A stretch of DNA of 64,000 bases, taken from positions 1 through 64,000 of the forward strand of contig JBBRZI010000002.1 in the NCBI GenBank assembly GCA_038236865.1, in the 5' to 3' direction. The DNA comes from UBA4729 sp038236865. GTDB lineage: Bacteria; Patescibacteriota; Saccharimonadia; Saccharimonadales; UBA4665. The notes under the pieces were generated by a model that did not search any database, was not told the DNA's origin, and saw nothing but the letters and a program-made list of their open reading frames with translations. Below, in pieces: positions 8,407-15,486 of this stretch. Position numbers and translations under genes: made by a program. How positions within the stretch are numbered: position 1 is the stretch's first letter; each line of letters starts with the position of its first letter.

Positions 8407-9069
8407 TTAGTTACCACCCGTTGAAAAACCATCTGAGTGGAAGTTAGCGTCGGTAAGATTGTTGGTCTTATCAAGGTATGCCTTGACGAGTGCCGGGCTA
8501 CTCACAGTAGCCTTGACTACTGCCATGGTAGAAGCGGTTTGAGCGGCAGTTAAATTGAAGTTAGGCGCCGTTGTCTGCGTGTAAGCAAAGTATGTCTGAC
8601 CATTAACACTAAAGACGATTGGTCGAGCCTGGGCGTTACTAATTGGCCCTGGCACAGTGACACTGTTGGCAGTAACATCAGCCTCTGCGCTGCCGCTTTG
8701 TAAGTTCGCTATGATCGTTGTGAGCACGCTAAGAGGGGTTTGGGCTGCAGGTGTGCTCGATGCAGGCGACGTAGCAGGCGTAGAGCTCGGTGTCGTCGGT
8801 GTCTTGGTACTCGTTTTAGCTATTGAGCTTGTACTAGTAGTGCTCGTTGTAGCGACGGGGCTGGCAGTACTTGCGGTTGAATCGTTCGGAGTCTTCAAGG
8901 AGCTAGCATTAGAAGCGGTTTTACTACTTGTTGTTACAGCTGATACAGACTTGTGGTGATTTGCTTTTATAACCATAACGAGCGTGCCAAGTACGGCTAC
9001 GCCAACTACAGCGCCGACTAATATAATTAGATGAGCACTGCCCCTAGTATTTGATGATAGTTTTTTCAT
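8407..9069 (-). CDS. Unknown membrane-anchored protein with S/T-rich linker
   Basis: The start was set at MKKLSSNTRG, because the extra upstream frame runs back into an array repeat. A single N-terminal transmembrane helix (about residues 12-34) follows a basic stretch, then a Ser/Thr/Pro/Ala-rich linker of about 80 residues. A folded extracellular domain of about 100 residues with no cysteine comes last (from LSVLTTIIANLQ to the end). The layout is that of a surface-displayed protein on a flexible stalk. I do not recognise the domain. It lies upstream of DUF2277 in the same unit. Confidence 0.65.
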   Translation of the reverse strand: MKKLSSNTRGSAHLIILVGAVVGVAVLGTLVMVIKANHHKSVSAVTTSSKTASNASSLKTPNDSTASTASPVATTSTTSTSSIAKTSTKTPTTPSSTPATSPASSTPAAQTPLSVLTTIIANLQSGSAEADVTANSVTVPGPISNAQARPIVFSVNGQTYFAYTQTTAPNFNLTAAQTASTMAVVKATVSSPALVKAYLDKTNNLTDANFHSDGFSTGGN

Positions 9070-9139
9070 TTTTTTATTTGTGTCTTTACGAGTTATATAA
9101 TACCTAATAAGTATATGCATTCGGTCATCAAAAGCAACA

Positions 9140-9213
9140 AAAAAGGCTCCCGAAGAAACTCTTTTAAGAAAGTCGTATTGGAGAAGCATAGTCTAGGCTA
9201 CAGCAACTAAAAC
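9140..9213 (+). repeat. Array repeat with hairpin remnant
   Basis: CGTATTGGAGAAGC, TAGTCTAGGCTA and CAGCAACTAAAACCC match the copy at 15961-16008 (CGTATTGGGGGGCC, CGTCTTGTCTAT, CGCAACTAAAACTCC). To the left, AAAAGGCTCCCGAAGAAACTC resembles the hairpin that accompanies the copies at 14467 and 16211. Confidence 0.65.
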
Positions 9214-9232
9214 CCGCTGCTCTCAAAACAGA

Positions 9233-9514
9233 TTAACGATTTTTGATACCGTCTAAGCGTAGTTCGTTACTATCGTCACTATGACTGCCACCACTACTTA
9301 TGTGTTTGTCGCTAATCTTTACACCGTTTTTTATAACCGTAACAAGTGCCATGCCGTGACCACGGCCAAGGTCAAAATCTTCTTTGAGCCACGCTAAGAT
9401 TTCACCAGCTTTTGTGTCAGCTCCAAAACCCTTGGCTGTTGCTAGGGCAATCAACTCATGTGGCGTTTTGCCTGTTTTATCTTCAACATTGTCTAAATAT
9501 GCTTGAAATGACAC
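9233..9514 (-). CDS. DUF4287 protein
   Basis: The 93-residue product begins MSFQAYLDNVEDKTGKTP and continues with ELIALATAKGF and WLKEDFDLGRGHGMAL, the DUF4287 pattern. That is a small helical domain of unknown function, often found alone or fused to DUF5655. The C-terminal 30 residues are polar and probably disordered. It is a single-gene unit between two array repeats. Its upstream region contains a TATAAT-like stretch (ATTATATCAT at 9521-9530 read on the + strand). Confidence 0.82.
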   Translation of the reverse strand: MSFQAYLDNVEDKTGKTPHELIALATAKGFGADTKAGEILAWLKEDFDLGRGHGMALVTVIKNGVKISDKHISSGGSHSDDSNELRLDGIKNR

Positions 9515-9540
9515 ACAGGGATTATATCATAAAGGGACTT

Positions 9541-9650
9541 GAACTAAATAACGGATACGAATTAGTGCCAAAAAAACGACGGTATGGTTATTGGAGCCAG
9601 GCGATATCTGCTTAGGTATCTTTAGAGGGCCACCGTAGACGGTATACATT
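9541..9650 (+). repeat. Array repeat, long form
   Basis: The core (TTTAGAGGGCCACCGTAGAC) is preceded by an extra 65-70 bases starting GAACTAAATAACGGATACGA. The same extension, about 80 percent identical by eye, precedes the copy at 15487-15599 and no other copy. Confidence 0.75.
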
Positions 9651-10531
9651 TATACAAAAACTTCTTCTAGACGGTGGGGGTGAATGCCGGGGAACAGTTC
9701 CGCAGCTCGACAGTTCGTAACAACCATAGGATTGGATAAAGATTCCACCATTACTCTTCCAACTTTCGCGTGAGTTTTTGGGGTAAAAAGATTCAACCAC
9801 CAGGCCGCAATACTGACGGGAATGACGTGAAATCGGATAATCAGCATTTTTTTATGTTCCCATGCCGCATAACGTTTCATTAAATCGCCGTAAGAAAGTT
9901 TTTCTGGTCCGCCGATCTCTATTATTTGATGACCCGTTATGGACATGTCTAGCGCAGCAATAAGGTAATCAATACAGTCGGCTAAACCGATGGGCTGTGT
10001 CATTGTTTTTGCCCATTTTGGAAGCGTCAGGATTGGCAATTTGTGGATAAGATTCGTAACAATATCATACGAAATACTACCATTACCAATTACCATAGAT
10101 GCCCGGAGTTCTATTACTTGCGGTAGTCCTTTTTTTAATATTTCACCAGTCTTATGACGACTAGCAAGGTGTTTAGATAATTGTTCGTGATCGTCACCGA
10201 GACCGCCTAGAAAAATAACTCGTTTAATAGTAGAACCATTAGCTGTTTTACAAAAACTTTCAGCTGCATTCGACTCCGCTACAGTGAAATCTGCTTTCTT
10301 TAAAGCCATCATGTGTATTAAGTAATACACGGCATCACAATCTCTAAGATATTTTTTTAAAAGTTCGGTATCAAAGACGTCGACGTTATGTTTGACTAAA
10401 CGTTCGTGGTTAAAGGGTATTGATAGTGCATGAGGCGAAAGAGCAATAATTGAATGATCAGTTTGGTTAATCAATTTTTGAATCAAATTGTGACCAATAT
10501 ACCCATTGGCACCCAGGATGGCTATTCTCAT
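9650..10531 (-). CDS. NAD(P)-binding NmrA/SDR-type protein
   Basis: A 293-residue atypical short-chain dehydrogenase. It begins MRIAILGANGYIGHNLIQ, the GxxGxxG dinucleotide-binding motif, and has VYYLIHMM and VIFLGGLGDD strands and an ELRASMVIG segment as in NmrA/YtfG-like and complex I assembly-type proteins. Such proteins reduce or sense nucleotides or quinones; the actual role is unknown. The 3' end abuts an array repeat. A second, truncated copy of its last 55 codons occurs at 11593-11759 beside another repeat. The start is the only good one, right at the Rossmann motif. Confidence 0.82.
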   Translation of the reverse strand: MRIAILGANGYIGHNLIQKLINQTDHSIIALSPHALSIPFNHERLVKHNVDVFDTELLKKYLRDCDAVYYLIHMMALKKADFTVAESNAAESFCKTANGSTIKRVIFLGGLGDDHEQLSKHLASRHKTGEILKKGLPQVIELRASMVIGNGSISYDIVTNLIHKLPILTLPKWAKTMTQPIGLADCIDYLIAALDMSITGHQIIEIGGPEKLSYGDLMKRYAAWEHKKMLIIRFHVIPVSIAAWWLNLFTPKTHAKVGRVMVESLSNPMVVTNCRAAELFPGIHPHRLEEVFV

Positions 10532-10570
10532 CAGTCTATTGTATCAAGACTAGTTTATGTTTTTGTTTTA

Positions 10571-10613
10571 GCGAAAGCGTACTAGAGGGACTTAGTAGAA
10601 GCTATCGTAACCA
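10571..10613 (+). repeat. Array repeat
   Basis: AAGCGTACTAGAGGGACTTA followed by GTAGAAGCTATCGTAACC matches the consensus right arm GTAGATGCTATCGCAAC well and the left arm moderately. Confidence 0.6.
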
Positions 10614-10667
10614 TCAAAGGAAGTGATCGTGTCGATTTCAAATATCCAGTAATGGTATGATTTTAGG

Positions 10668-11456
10668 ATGGATCTACTAGTTTTGGCTTTCATCGTCTCA
10701 CTGGGTATTAACGTAATCATGTTTATCCCAGCCTATTTATTCAAAACCGATAAACTTACAGATATTTCATATTCTATTACTTTTGCTACATTGGCTATTT
10801 TTGGTTTTTCCCGCAGCACTCAGAGCAGCCTCCATACGTTAATCCTAATACTTGTTTTGATATGGGCTATTAGATTAGGCGGGTTTCTATTTATACGCAT
10901 CAATAAAGTCGGCAAAGATGTGCGTTTTGATGGCATGAGAGAGAATTTTTTCAGATTCCTGAAATTTTGGCTATTGCAGGGTGCTTCGGTTTTCGTAATA
11001 ATGCTGGCGGCGTTAATGGGTTACGCGAGAATACACACGAGCATAACAGTTCTAAGCTGGATTGGTGTAGTCGTATTTAGCCTAGGTCTTTTAATCGAAA
11101 CTATATCCGATGCCCAGAAATTTCGATTCAAAAATAACGCCAAACACAAAGGTCAGTGGATTGACGAGGGAATATGGCGGGCAAGTCGTCACCCAAACTA
11201 TCTTGGCGAGATAATGGTTTGGATTGGCATCTACCTAGTAGTAGCCTCGTCATTAACCGGCATAAGCTTGCTGATAGCACTCCTTAGTCCGCTATTTATC
11301 ATTGTTTTATTGCTGTTTGTGAGCGGCATTCCATTACTAGAAAAGTCAGCTCAAAAAAAGTGGGGTGGCCAAGAAGAATATAATAAATACAAAGCCGAAG
11401 TGCCCCTATTAATACCTAGCTTTAAGTCAATTAAACGAATTAGTAAACATATTTAA
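10668..11456 (+). CDS. DUF1295 membrane protein (ICMT/steroid-reductase-like)
   Basis: A 262-residue protein with about six hydrophobic helices and the DUF1295 signatures WIDEGIWRASRHPNYLGE and the following amphipathic region. The family is related to isoprenylcysteine carboxyl methyltransferases and sterol reductases, integral membrane enzymes that use a cofactor bound near the RHPNY motif. The substrate is unknown. It is one of only two units in the array whose main gene points rightward. The ATG at 10668 has no clear Shine-Dalgarno. Confidence 0.85.
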   Translation: MDLLVLAFIVSLGINVIMFIPAYLFKTDKLTDISYSITFATLAIFGFSRSTQSSLHTLILILVLIWAIRLGGFLFIRINKVGKDVRFDGMRENFFRFLKFWLLQGASVFVIMLAALMGYARIHTSITVLSWIGVVVFSLGLLIETISDAQKFRFKNNAKHKGQWIDEGIWRASRHPNYLGEIMVWIGIYLVVASSLTGISLLIALLSPLFIIVLLLFVSGIPLLEKSAQKKWGGQEEYNKYKAEVPLLIPSFKSIKRISKHI

Positions 11457-11546
11457 TTACGTCTTCAACATCTAATAAGCACGCGGACACTCGTTGTGCA
11501 TCTTTCCTGGAATGCACAAGGATTACACGGCGGTTGATCATGGACA

Positions 11547-11590
11547 ATACTTATACTTGAAGGTCCACCGCAGACGCTTTCGCAATTAAA
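11547..11590 (+). repeat. Array repeat
   Basis: TACTTATACTTGAAGGTCCA is followed by CCGCAGACGCTTTCGCAATT. Both halves match the consensus. Confidence 0.75.
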
Positions 11591-11592
11591 TT

Positions 11593-11759
11593 TTATACAA
11601 ATACATCATCAAGTTCTCGGGAGTTAATGTCAGTGAATAGTTCCGCTGCTCGATTGTTAGTAACAACCATGGGGTTGGACAAAGATTCAACCATTACTCT
11701 TCCGACCTTTGCGTGAGTTTTTGGAGTAAAAAGATTTAGCCACCAAGCTGCTATTCTTA
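11593..11759 (-). pseudogene. 3' fragment of a second SDR/NmrA gene
   Basis: Read on the minus strand this stretch encodes IAAWWLNLFTPKTHAKVGR, then VMVESLSNPMVVTN, and ends in DDVFV and a stop. It is nearly the same as the last 55 residues of the intact gene at 9650-10531 (ending EEVFV). The rest of the gene is missing: the homology stops abruptly at about 11759, four bases before the glycosyltransferase start. Both copies have the same position relative to their array repeat, so repeat and gene tail moved or duplicated together and the glycosyltransferase then replaced the rest. Confidence 0.88.
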
Positions 11760-11763
11760 AAAA

Positions 11764-12528
11764 GTGAAACAGCCAATAATTAGTGTCATTATTCCTGCCT
11801 ACAATTATGCCTCATCGCTTGATGGTGCTGTTGGTTCAATTCGCTCGCAAAGACTTGTAGGCGTTCAGATAATTATTATCAATGATTGTAGCTCTGATAA
11901 TACTGATCTTGTCGTGCAGTCATTGTTAGACGATGATATAGTCTACCTCAAGAATGACGTTAACCTTGGCGTTTACAAAACAATCAATAAAGGTCTTAAA
12001 GCGGCAACAGGTCAGTTCATCTGCATTCTAGATGCCGATGATGAGTTTACTCCTGATAGTTTGAGACATCGTTACGAGATTTTACAAGATGGAGTGCTTG
12101 ATGCAGTTCACGCCGGAACGACCGTCGTGGATGGCAATAGACAATTATTTGTTAGACCACTCAACACAAACACAACTGCGTTAATTATAGATTTCTTACA
12201 ACATGGCTCAGATGAGTTTGGCATAAACAATGCGACATTTATGTATCACTCAAGAGTTTTTGCATTAATTGGCTATTTTGATGAGACTAATGAGTTCTTC
12301 CCGCACAGTGATTTTGAATTCACCTTGAGAGTCCTGCTCAATTTGCGCGTCGGCATTTTAGATACATCTGTATATACATATAAACGACATTCAAAAAGTC
12401 ATTCCGATCTTTACGGCACAAATAACAAAGCGGCCAATAATCAGCAAGCACTCAAGAGTAAGTACATCGAGTTATTTAAAACCAAAAATCAGAATAACTA
12501 CAAAAGTAATAAACTTTCTTCACCGTAG
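11764..12528 (+). CDS. Family 2 glycosyltransferase
   Basis: The 254-residue product has the GT-A fold signatures of GT2 enzymes: ISVIIPAYNYASSL at the N-terminus, IIINDCSSDNT, and the DXD-type ILDADDEF. These transfer a sugar from a nucleotide-sugar to a lipid, polysaccharide or protein acceptor at the inner face of the membrane. No transmembrane helix is seen. The start is a GTG placed immediately after the SDR fragment, with no visible Shine-Dalgarno, so expression may be weak. The neighbours give no glycan-pathway context. Confidence 0.85.
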   Translation: MKQPIISVIIPAYNYASSLDGAVGSIRSQRLVGVQIIIINDCSSDNTDLVVQSLLDDDIVYLKNDVNLGVYKTINKGLKAATGQFICILDADDEFTPDSLRHRYEILQDGVLDAVHAGTTVVDGNRQLFVRPLNTNTTALIIDFLQHGSDEFGINNATFMYHSRVFALIGYFDETNEFFPHSDFEFTLRVLLNLRVGILDTSVYTYKRHSKSHSDLYGTNNKAANNQQALKSKYIELFKTKNQNNYKSNKLSSP

Positions 12529-12795
12529 CTTTTTGCATTAAATGGTAGAGAAGGCTGTCGTGAATGCAGACAACGGAGTTGTGCATGTGATTAGTGGAGT
12601 ACTGTTATCTCGTTAATTTTAATAGAGGCGACAGTATATGATCTTAGCCCTACATAGGACAAGAATCACAAACGTTATGTTAGCATTTGCAGTATTTATA
12701 GTAGGAATTTCATTTCCGCTAAGCGCCAGTGCTGCGAGTAGACTTAAGGAGCAATAGCTGCGAAGCCCAGCTTGCGAGACCGGGTTATTTCTATT
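12529..12795. other. Gene-poor stretch in the GT cassette
   Basis: Between the glycosyltransferase stop and the next array repeat I see only one short open frame (12638-12757). The rest holds no recognisable gene, terminator or RNA. Confidence 0.5.
12638..12757 (+). CDS. Possible 39-residue secreted peptide or truncated gene
   Basis: The peptide has a basic start, a hydrophobic core (VMLAFAVFIVGISF) and an A-x-A-type cleavage region (SASAAS), followed by only about six residues before a stop. AGAGG lies nine bases before the ATG. It looks like a signal peptide without its protein, so it may be the remnant of a truncated secreted gene rather than a functional peptide. Confidence 0.35.
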   Translation: MILALHRTRITNVMLAFAVFIVGISFPLSASAASRLKEQ

Positions 12796-12838
12796 GTGCT
12801 TATATTTGGAGGTCCATCGTAGATGCTATCGCAACCAC
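12796..12838 (+). repeat. Array repeat, well conserved
   Basis: TGCTTATATTTGGAGGTCCA is followed by TCGTAGATGCTATCGCAACC. Only a few bases separate it from the toxin stop codon. Confidence 0.85.
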
Positions 12839-12846
12839 AATTCGAG

Positions 12847-13107
12847 CTATCCGTAAAGTTGGCTATGTGATCCTATAAGTGCAAATATGACTATTGTGTC
12901 ACCAGTCATTATATATAATGCACGGACGTCACCACTCACACTCATACTCCAATAGCCTTTGTACTCACCTTTGAGAGGATGAACCTTCAACATTGGGAGT
13001 GTTGGGTCTACGGCGAATAGCTGGACTCGTTCGTCAAATTGTATCTGTAGATTATGGGGTAATTTTTTGTATTGTTTCTTGAACTTAGGCAAATATCGAA
13101 TTGTCAT
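12847..13107 (-). CDS. RelE/YafQ-family toxin
   Basis: The 86-residue protein has the RelE-superfamily pattern: an N-terminal KFKKQYKKLP helix, the central HPLKGEYKGYWSMSVSGDVRA region and the C-terminal IGSHSQLYG typical of YafQ-like mRNA endonucleases that cut on the ribosome. It lies six bases after its antitoxin gene on the same strand, the usual order. The conserved C-terminal His is present (GSHSQLY), so it is probably active. A homologous pair occupies the next cassette. Confidence 0.88.
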   Translation of the reverse strand: MTIRYLPKFKKQYKKLPHNLQIQFDERVQLFAVDPTLPMLKVHPLKGEYKGYWSMSVSGDVRALYIMTGDTIVIFALIGSHSQLYG

Positions 13108-13113
13108 AAGATG

Positions 13114-13383
13114 CTATTTTTTTAAGTCAGCGAGGAACTCTTCTACGCTATCGAACTCTTTACTTGCCTTACCGTTCTTGAGCTCGGCTTCAACTTCTTC
13201 AATTAGCTTCTCTAACTTAGGAGTCATTTGTTCGGGTGCATATAATTCGATACGACGAGTGGCTGCTACTTGTCGTAAGTAGGCGTTTACGAGCGTACTC
13301 AGAGTGAGTCCAGCACTATTAGCAACCTCTTGGGCAGAGGCCTTAACTTCCTTATCAATCTTTACGCTTATAACAGTATTCAT
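13114..13383 (-). CDS. RelB/DinJ-family antitoxin
   Basis: The start at MNTVISVKIDKEVKASAQ was chosen because a perfect palindrome lies immediately upstream. The longer frame would start inside that operator. The 89-residue protein has the ribbon-helix-helix N-terminus of RelB/DinJ (including GLTLSTLVNAYLRQV) and an acidic C-terminal toxin-binding tail. It should neutralise the toxin encoded six bases downstream and repress their shared promoter. Confidence 0.88.
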   Translation of the reverse strand: MNTVISVKIDKEVKASAQEVANSAGLTLSTLVNAYLRQVAATRRIELYAPEQMTPKLEKLIEEVEAELKNGKASKEFDSVEEFLADLKK

Positions 13384-13384
13384 A

Positions 13385-13406
13385 CTACAGAGTATATTCT
13401 CTGTAG
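13385..13406. promoter_or_regulatory. Palindromic operator of the first TA pair
   Basis: CTACAGAG, six bases, then CTCTGTAG is a perfect 8-bp inverted repeat. It ends two bases from the antitoxin ATG and overlaps the likely -10 region (TATA-containing centre). This is the expected binding site for the RelB-type antitoxin. Confidence 0.7.
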
Positions 13407-13445
13407 GTAAAACTGTCAATATGGTTAAGTTGTTAGTAGCTACAA

Positions 13446-13500
13446 GGAGTCTTCGATAACTCTTATGTTTGGAGGGCCACAGTAGACGCTATTGGAACTA
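13446..13500 (+). repeat. Array repeat, well conserved
   Basis: GGAGTCTTCGATAACTCTTA is followed by TGTTTGGAGGGCCACAGTAG and ACGCTATTGGAACTA. The GGAGTCTT at the left equals one arm of the hairpin seen next to tRNA-Lys. Confidence 0.8.
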
Positions 13501-13521
13501 TATTTAAAGTTGACAACGTGT

Positions 13522-13788
13522 TCAATAGAGCTGACTGTGTGTTCCGATAAATCCAAAGATTACTAGTGTATCTTCCTTGATGTAATACAACGCGCGTAAG
13601 TCGCTTTCAATATCAATGCTTCTGTATCCTTTATATTTGCCTTTCAGAGCATGGTCGCGCAATGCTTTATCGTGAGGATTTTTCTTAAATAGATCGAGCC
13701 GTTCATAAAATCGCTCTTTTTGTTTTGGTCTCAGCACTTTAAATTGTTTCGAAAATCCTTTAGTAAAATCAATCGAATAATACAGCAT
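13522..13788 (-). CDS. RelE/YafQ-family toxin (second pair)
   Basis: An 88-residue homologue of the toxin at 12847, with HALKGKYKGYRSIDIESDLRA and the terminal IGTHSQLY motif. It starts one base after the antitoxin stop, so the two are translationally coupled. The two toxins share the fold and C-terminal motif but differ widely in sequence. They are therefore separate acquisitions or an old duplication, not a fresh copy. Confidence 0.88.
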   Translation of the reverse strand: MLYYSIDFTKGFSKQFKVLRPKQKERFYERLDLFKKNPHDKALRDHALKGKYKGYRSIDIESDLRALYYIKEDTLVIFGFIGTHSQLY

Positions 13789-13789
13789 C

Positions 13790-14065
13790 TTACAAAGACT
13801 TTAAATAGTTGATTGCTTCCTCAGTTGTCTCAAAGGGTCCACTTGTTTCGCCTGCTTTTATTTCTTCTTCAGCTTGCTCGATGATTTTTTCCATTTTTGG
13901 CGTCATCACTTCAACAGCACTAAAGTGTATCTGTCCCGTTTCACCGAGCTCAATTAAATATGCGTTTACGAGGGTGCTCAGAGGAATTCCAAACGACCCA
14001 GCAACGGCCTGGGCCTGCTTCTTAACTTGTTCGTCAACCTTAACATTGAGGATTGCTGTTTTCAT
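13790..14065 (-). CDS. RelB/DinJ-family antitoxin (second pair)
   Basis: The 91-residue protein begins MKTAILNVKVDEQVKKQAQ and carries GIPLSTLVNAYLIELG, the ribbon-helix-helix pattern shared with the antitoxin at 13114, followed by an acidic C-terminal tail. It should bind the toxin encoded immediately downstream and the palindrome two bases upstream of its ATG. Both pairs have the same gene order and spacing. Confidence 0.88.
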   Translation of the reverse strand: MKTAILNVKVDEQVKKQAQAVAGSFGIPLSTLVNAYLIELGETGQIHFSAVEVMTPKMEKIIEQAEEEIKAGETSGPFETTEEAINYLKSL

Positions 14066-14067
14066 AT

Positions 14068-14087
14068 AACAAAGTATACACTTTGTT
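14068..14087. promoter_or_regulatory. Palindromic operator of the second TA pair
   Basis: AACAAAGT, four bases (ATAC), then ACTTTGTT is an 8-bp inverted repeat just upstream of the antitoxin ATG. It overlaps a TATACT-like -10 on the minus strand. The likely function is autoregulation by the TA complex. Its sequence differs from the other pair's operator. Confidence 0.7.
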
Positions 14088-14112
14088 TACTATTTATGTC
14101 AAGCATTTAAGT

Positions 14113-14154
14113 GTAAGCGTATTGGACGTCCATCGTCTTGTCTATCGTAACTAA
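14113..14154 (+). repeat. Array repeat, well conserved
   Basis: TAAGCGTATTGGACGTCCAT is followed by CGTCTTGTCTATCGTAACTA. It shares the CTTGTCTATCG variant with the copies at 14491 and 15961. Confidence 0.85.
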
Positions 14155-14179
14155 AATTAAAGTAGATGCTGCGGATCGT

Positions 14180-14449
14180 TTATTTAGTTAGTTTAAGCCG
14201 CCGTGTCACACTTAGGTAGAGCCATGTGAATAACATAACTAAAACACCTCCAATGATAACTAAAGCGGTCCCCGCCAATTGCAGCCCAAACCCAAAAAGT
14301 GGACCAACGTCTTCTCCACTAGTAGGCGGTTTGTGAATGAGTTGAGTCCCGCCAATCATCCACTGCAGACCCAATAGCAAAACACCTACTGAAAGTACTA
14401 ATAAAACGAGACTGACAATCCGAGATGGCGTCCATGGAGTTTTCTTCAT
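14180..14449 (-). CDS. Unknown two-helix membrane protein
   Basis: The 89-residue product has two clear transmembrane helices (about residues 11-31 and 50-75) separated by a short polar, Gly/Pro-containing loop, and a basic C-terminus (VTRRLKLTK). I do not recognise a family. It is a single-gene cassette between two well conserved array repeats. A hairpin like the tRNA-Lys terminator lies just upstream of its promoter region. Confidence 0.6.
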   Translation of the reverse strand: MKKTPWTPSRIVSLVLLVLSVGVLLLGLQWMIGGTQLIHKPPTSGEDVGPLFGFGLQLAGTALVIIGGVLVMLFTWLYLSVTRRLKLTK

Positions 14450-14466
14450 AATGCTTACTATACAAT

Positions 14467-14534
14467 AAGACCCCCGAAGGAGTCTTACATAACGCTTATG
14501 CTTGGAGGTCCATTGTCTTGACTATCGCAACTAT
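14467..14534 (+). repeat. Array repeat with its hairpin, well conserved
   Basis: The hairpin TAAGACCCCCGAAGGAGTCT and CATAACGCTTATGC precede TTGGAGGTCCATTGTCTTGA and CTATCGCAACTA. This copy shows best that the repeat unit includes the tRNA-like CTTGGAGG block, the CATAA...TTATG dyad and the hairpin. Confidence 0.88.
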
Positions 14535-14548
14535 TTTAAGCGTGAAAA

Positions 14549-14968
14549 CTAATCTACGGAACCTCTAATTTTAGTAGTAGCATCTGTCCCTAGCAGGGCT
14601 TCATACTTTTTATCTAATAGCTCGCAAATTTCTTTTGCGTCAGTTGCAAATTTCATTCCCAATTTTGTAAATATAAATATCTGAGCCCGTTTATCATTTG
14701 GGTCATCAACTCGTTTTACATAATTTCGTACTTCTAGGTCATTAGCGAGCTCGGCCATTGACTGCCGCTTAATACAGGCTCTTTTTGTTACGATTGTGCA
14801 TTTTGTACCATCGGTATCTAAATTGAAAACTAATGCCGTATGTGAAAGCGAAAGACCTTTATGCCCACGCTCGGCGAGCAAACCACTAGCTTCGGTACTA
14901 TACATTTTTGACATGTGCTGTAGAAGTTTCCCGATGGGGGTGTAATTATTTGCGATACTTTTATTCAT
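14549..14968 (-). CDS. MarR-family transcriptional regulator
   Basis: The 139-residue protein has the winged-helix layout of MarR: a dimerisation helix (PIGKLLQHMSKMYS), a recognition-helix region (RQSMAELANDLEVRNYVKR) and the wing with the hallmark DPNDKRAQIFIFT. It reads away from a small enzyme-like gene at 15083. The gap holds a near-perfect palindrome overlapping that gene's promoter, so it probably represses both. Ligand unknown. The pair sits within one cassette. Confidence 0.85.
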   Translation of the reverse strand: MNKSIANNYTPIGKLLQHMSKMYSTEASGLLAERGHKGLSLSHTALVFNLDTDGTKCTIVTKRACIKRQSMAELANDLEVRNYVKRVDDPNDKRAQIFIFTKLGMKFATDAKEICELLDKKYEALLGTDATTKIRGSVD

Positions 14969-14980
14969 TTGAGATCCTAG

Positions 14981-15033
14981 TTGACACTATTAGGCAGGCA
15001 GCCTTACAATATGTGCAGGTAGACTGCATATAT
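14981..15033 (+). promoter_or_regulatory. Promoter and MarR-type operator
   Basis: TTGACA (14981-14986) and TACAAT (15005-15010) with an 18-base spacer form a good sigma-70 promoter for the gene at 15083. ATATGTGCAG, GTAGA, CTGCATATAT (15009-15033) is a 9-of-10 inverted repeat covering the likely start of transcription. This is the expected site for the divergent MarR repressor. Confidence 0.72.
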
Positions 15034-15082
15034 TTATTATATCAGGATACAATACTATTAACTATGAAATGAGGGTATAAAC

Positions 15083-15373
15083 ATGGCAGTATTGCAAATT
15101 GTAAAATTCAATATTAATAGTGATGTCAACAGAGACGATTTTTTGGCACTTAATAAAAGATTTCAAGATGAAGTTGCTCCACACTTACCAGGGCTTGAAA
15201 GACGAGAGTCATCAGTATCAGATGACGGTAAGGTTATGCTTGTACTGAGATATGAAAGCATGGAAACTGCTACTGCAGGTCCAAAAGCAGACGCAGGTAA
15301 CGAAGTTGCTCAAAAATTCATGACAATGGTAGACATGTCCACCATGTCGGCAGAATTTTACCCAATCGTATAG
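15083..15373 (+). CDS. Small dimeric alpha/beta-barrel-like protein
   Basis: The 96-residue product (MAVLQIVKFNINSDVNRDDF...) has the length and strand-helix alternation of antibiotic-biosynthesis-monooxygenase or DABB-type proteins, in which two chains form one barrel. I cannot fix the family. It is transcribed away from the MarR regulator in the same cassette and is followed by a strong terminator, so it is probably the regulator's target. There is no transmembrane helix and no cysteine. Confidence 0.6.
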   Translation: MAVLQIVKFNINSDVNRDDFLALNKRFQDEVAPHLPGLERRESSVSDDGKVMLVLRYESMETATAGPKADAGNEVAQKFMTMVDMSTMSAEFYPIV

Positions 15374-15401
15374 ATTTAGTACTTACGACCCAGAAAAATA
15401 T

Positions 15402-15436
15402 AAAGCCCTCATTATGAAAATTGAGGGCTTTTTTAT
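15402..15436 (+). terminator. Rho-independent terminator
   Basis: AAAGCCCTCA and TTGAGGGCTT form a 10-bp stem, followed by a run of T. It closes the gene at 15083-15373. Confidence 0.85.
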
Positions 15437-15486
15437 ATGAACTAATAACAAGGCCTCGGTCTTTTTATAAATACCAAGCAAGACTA

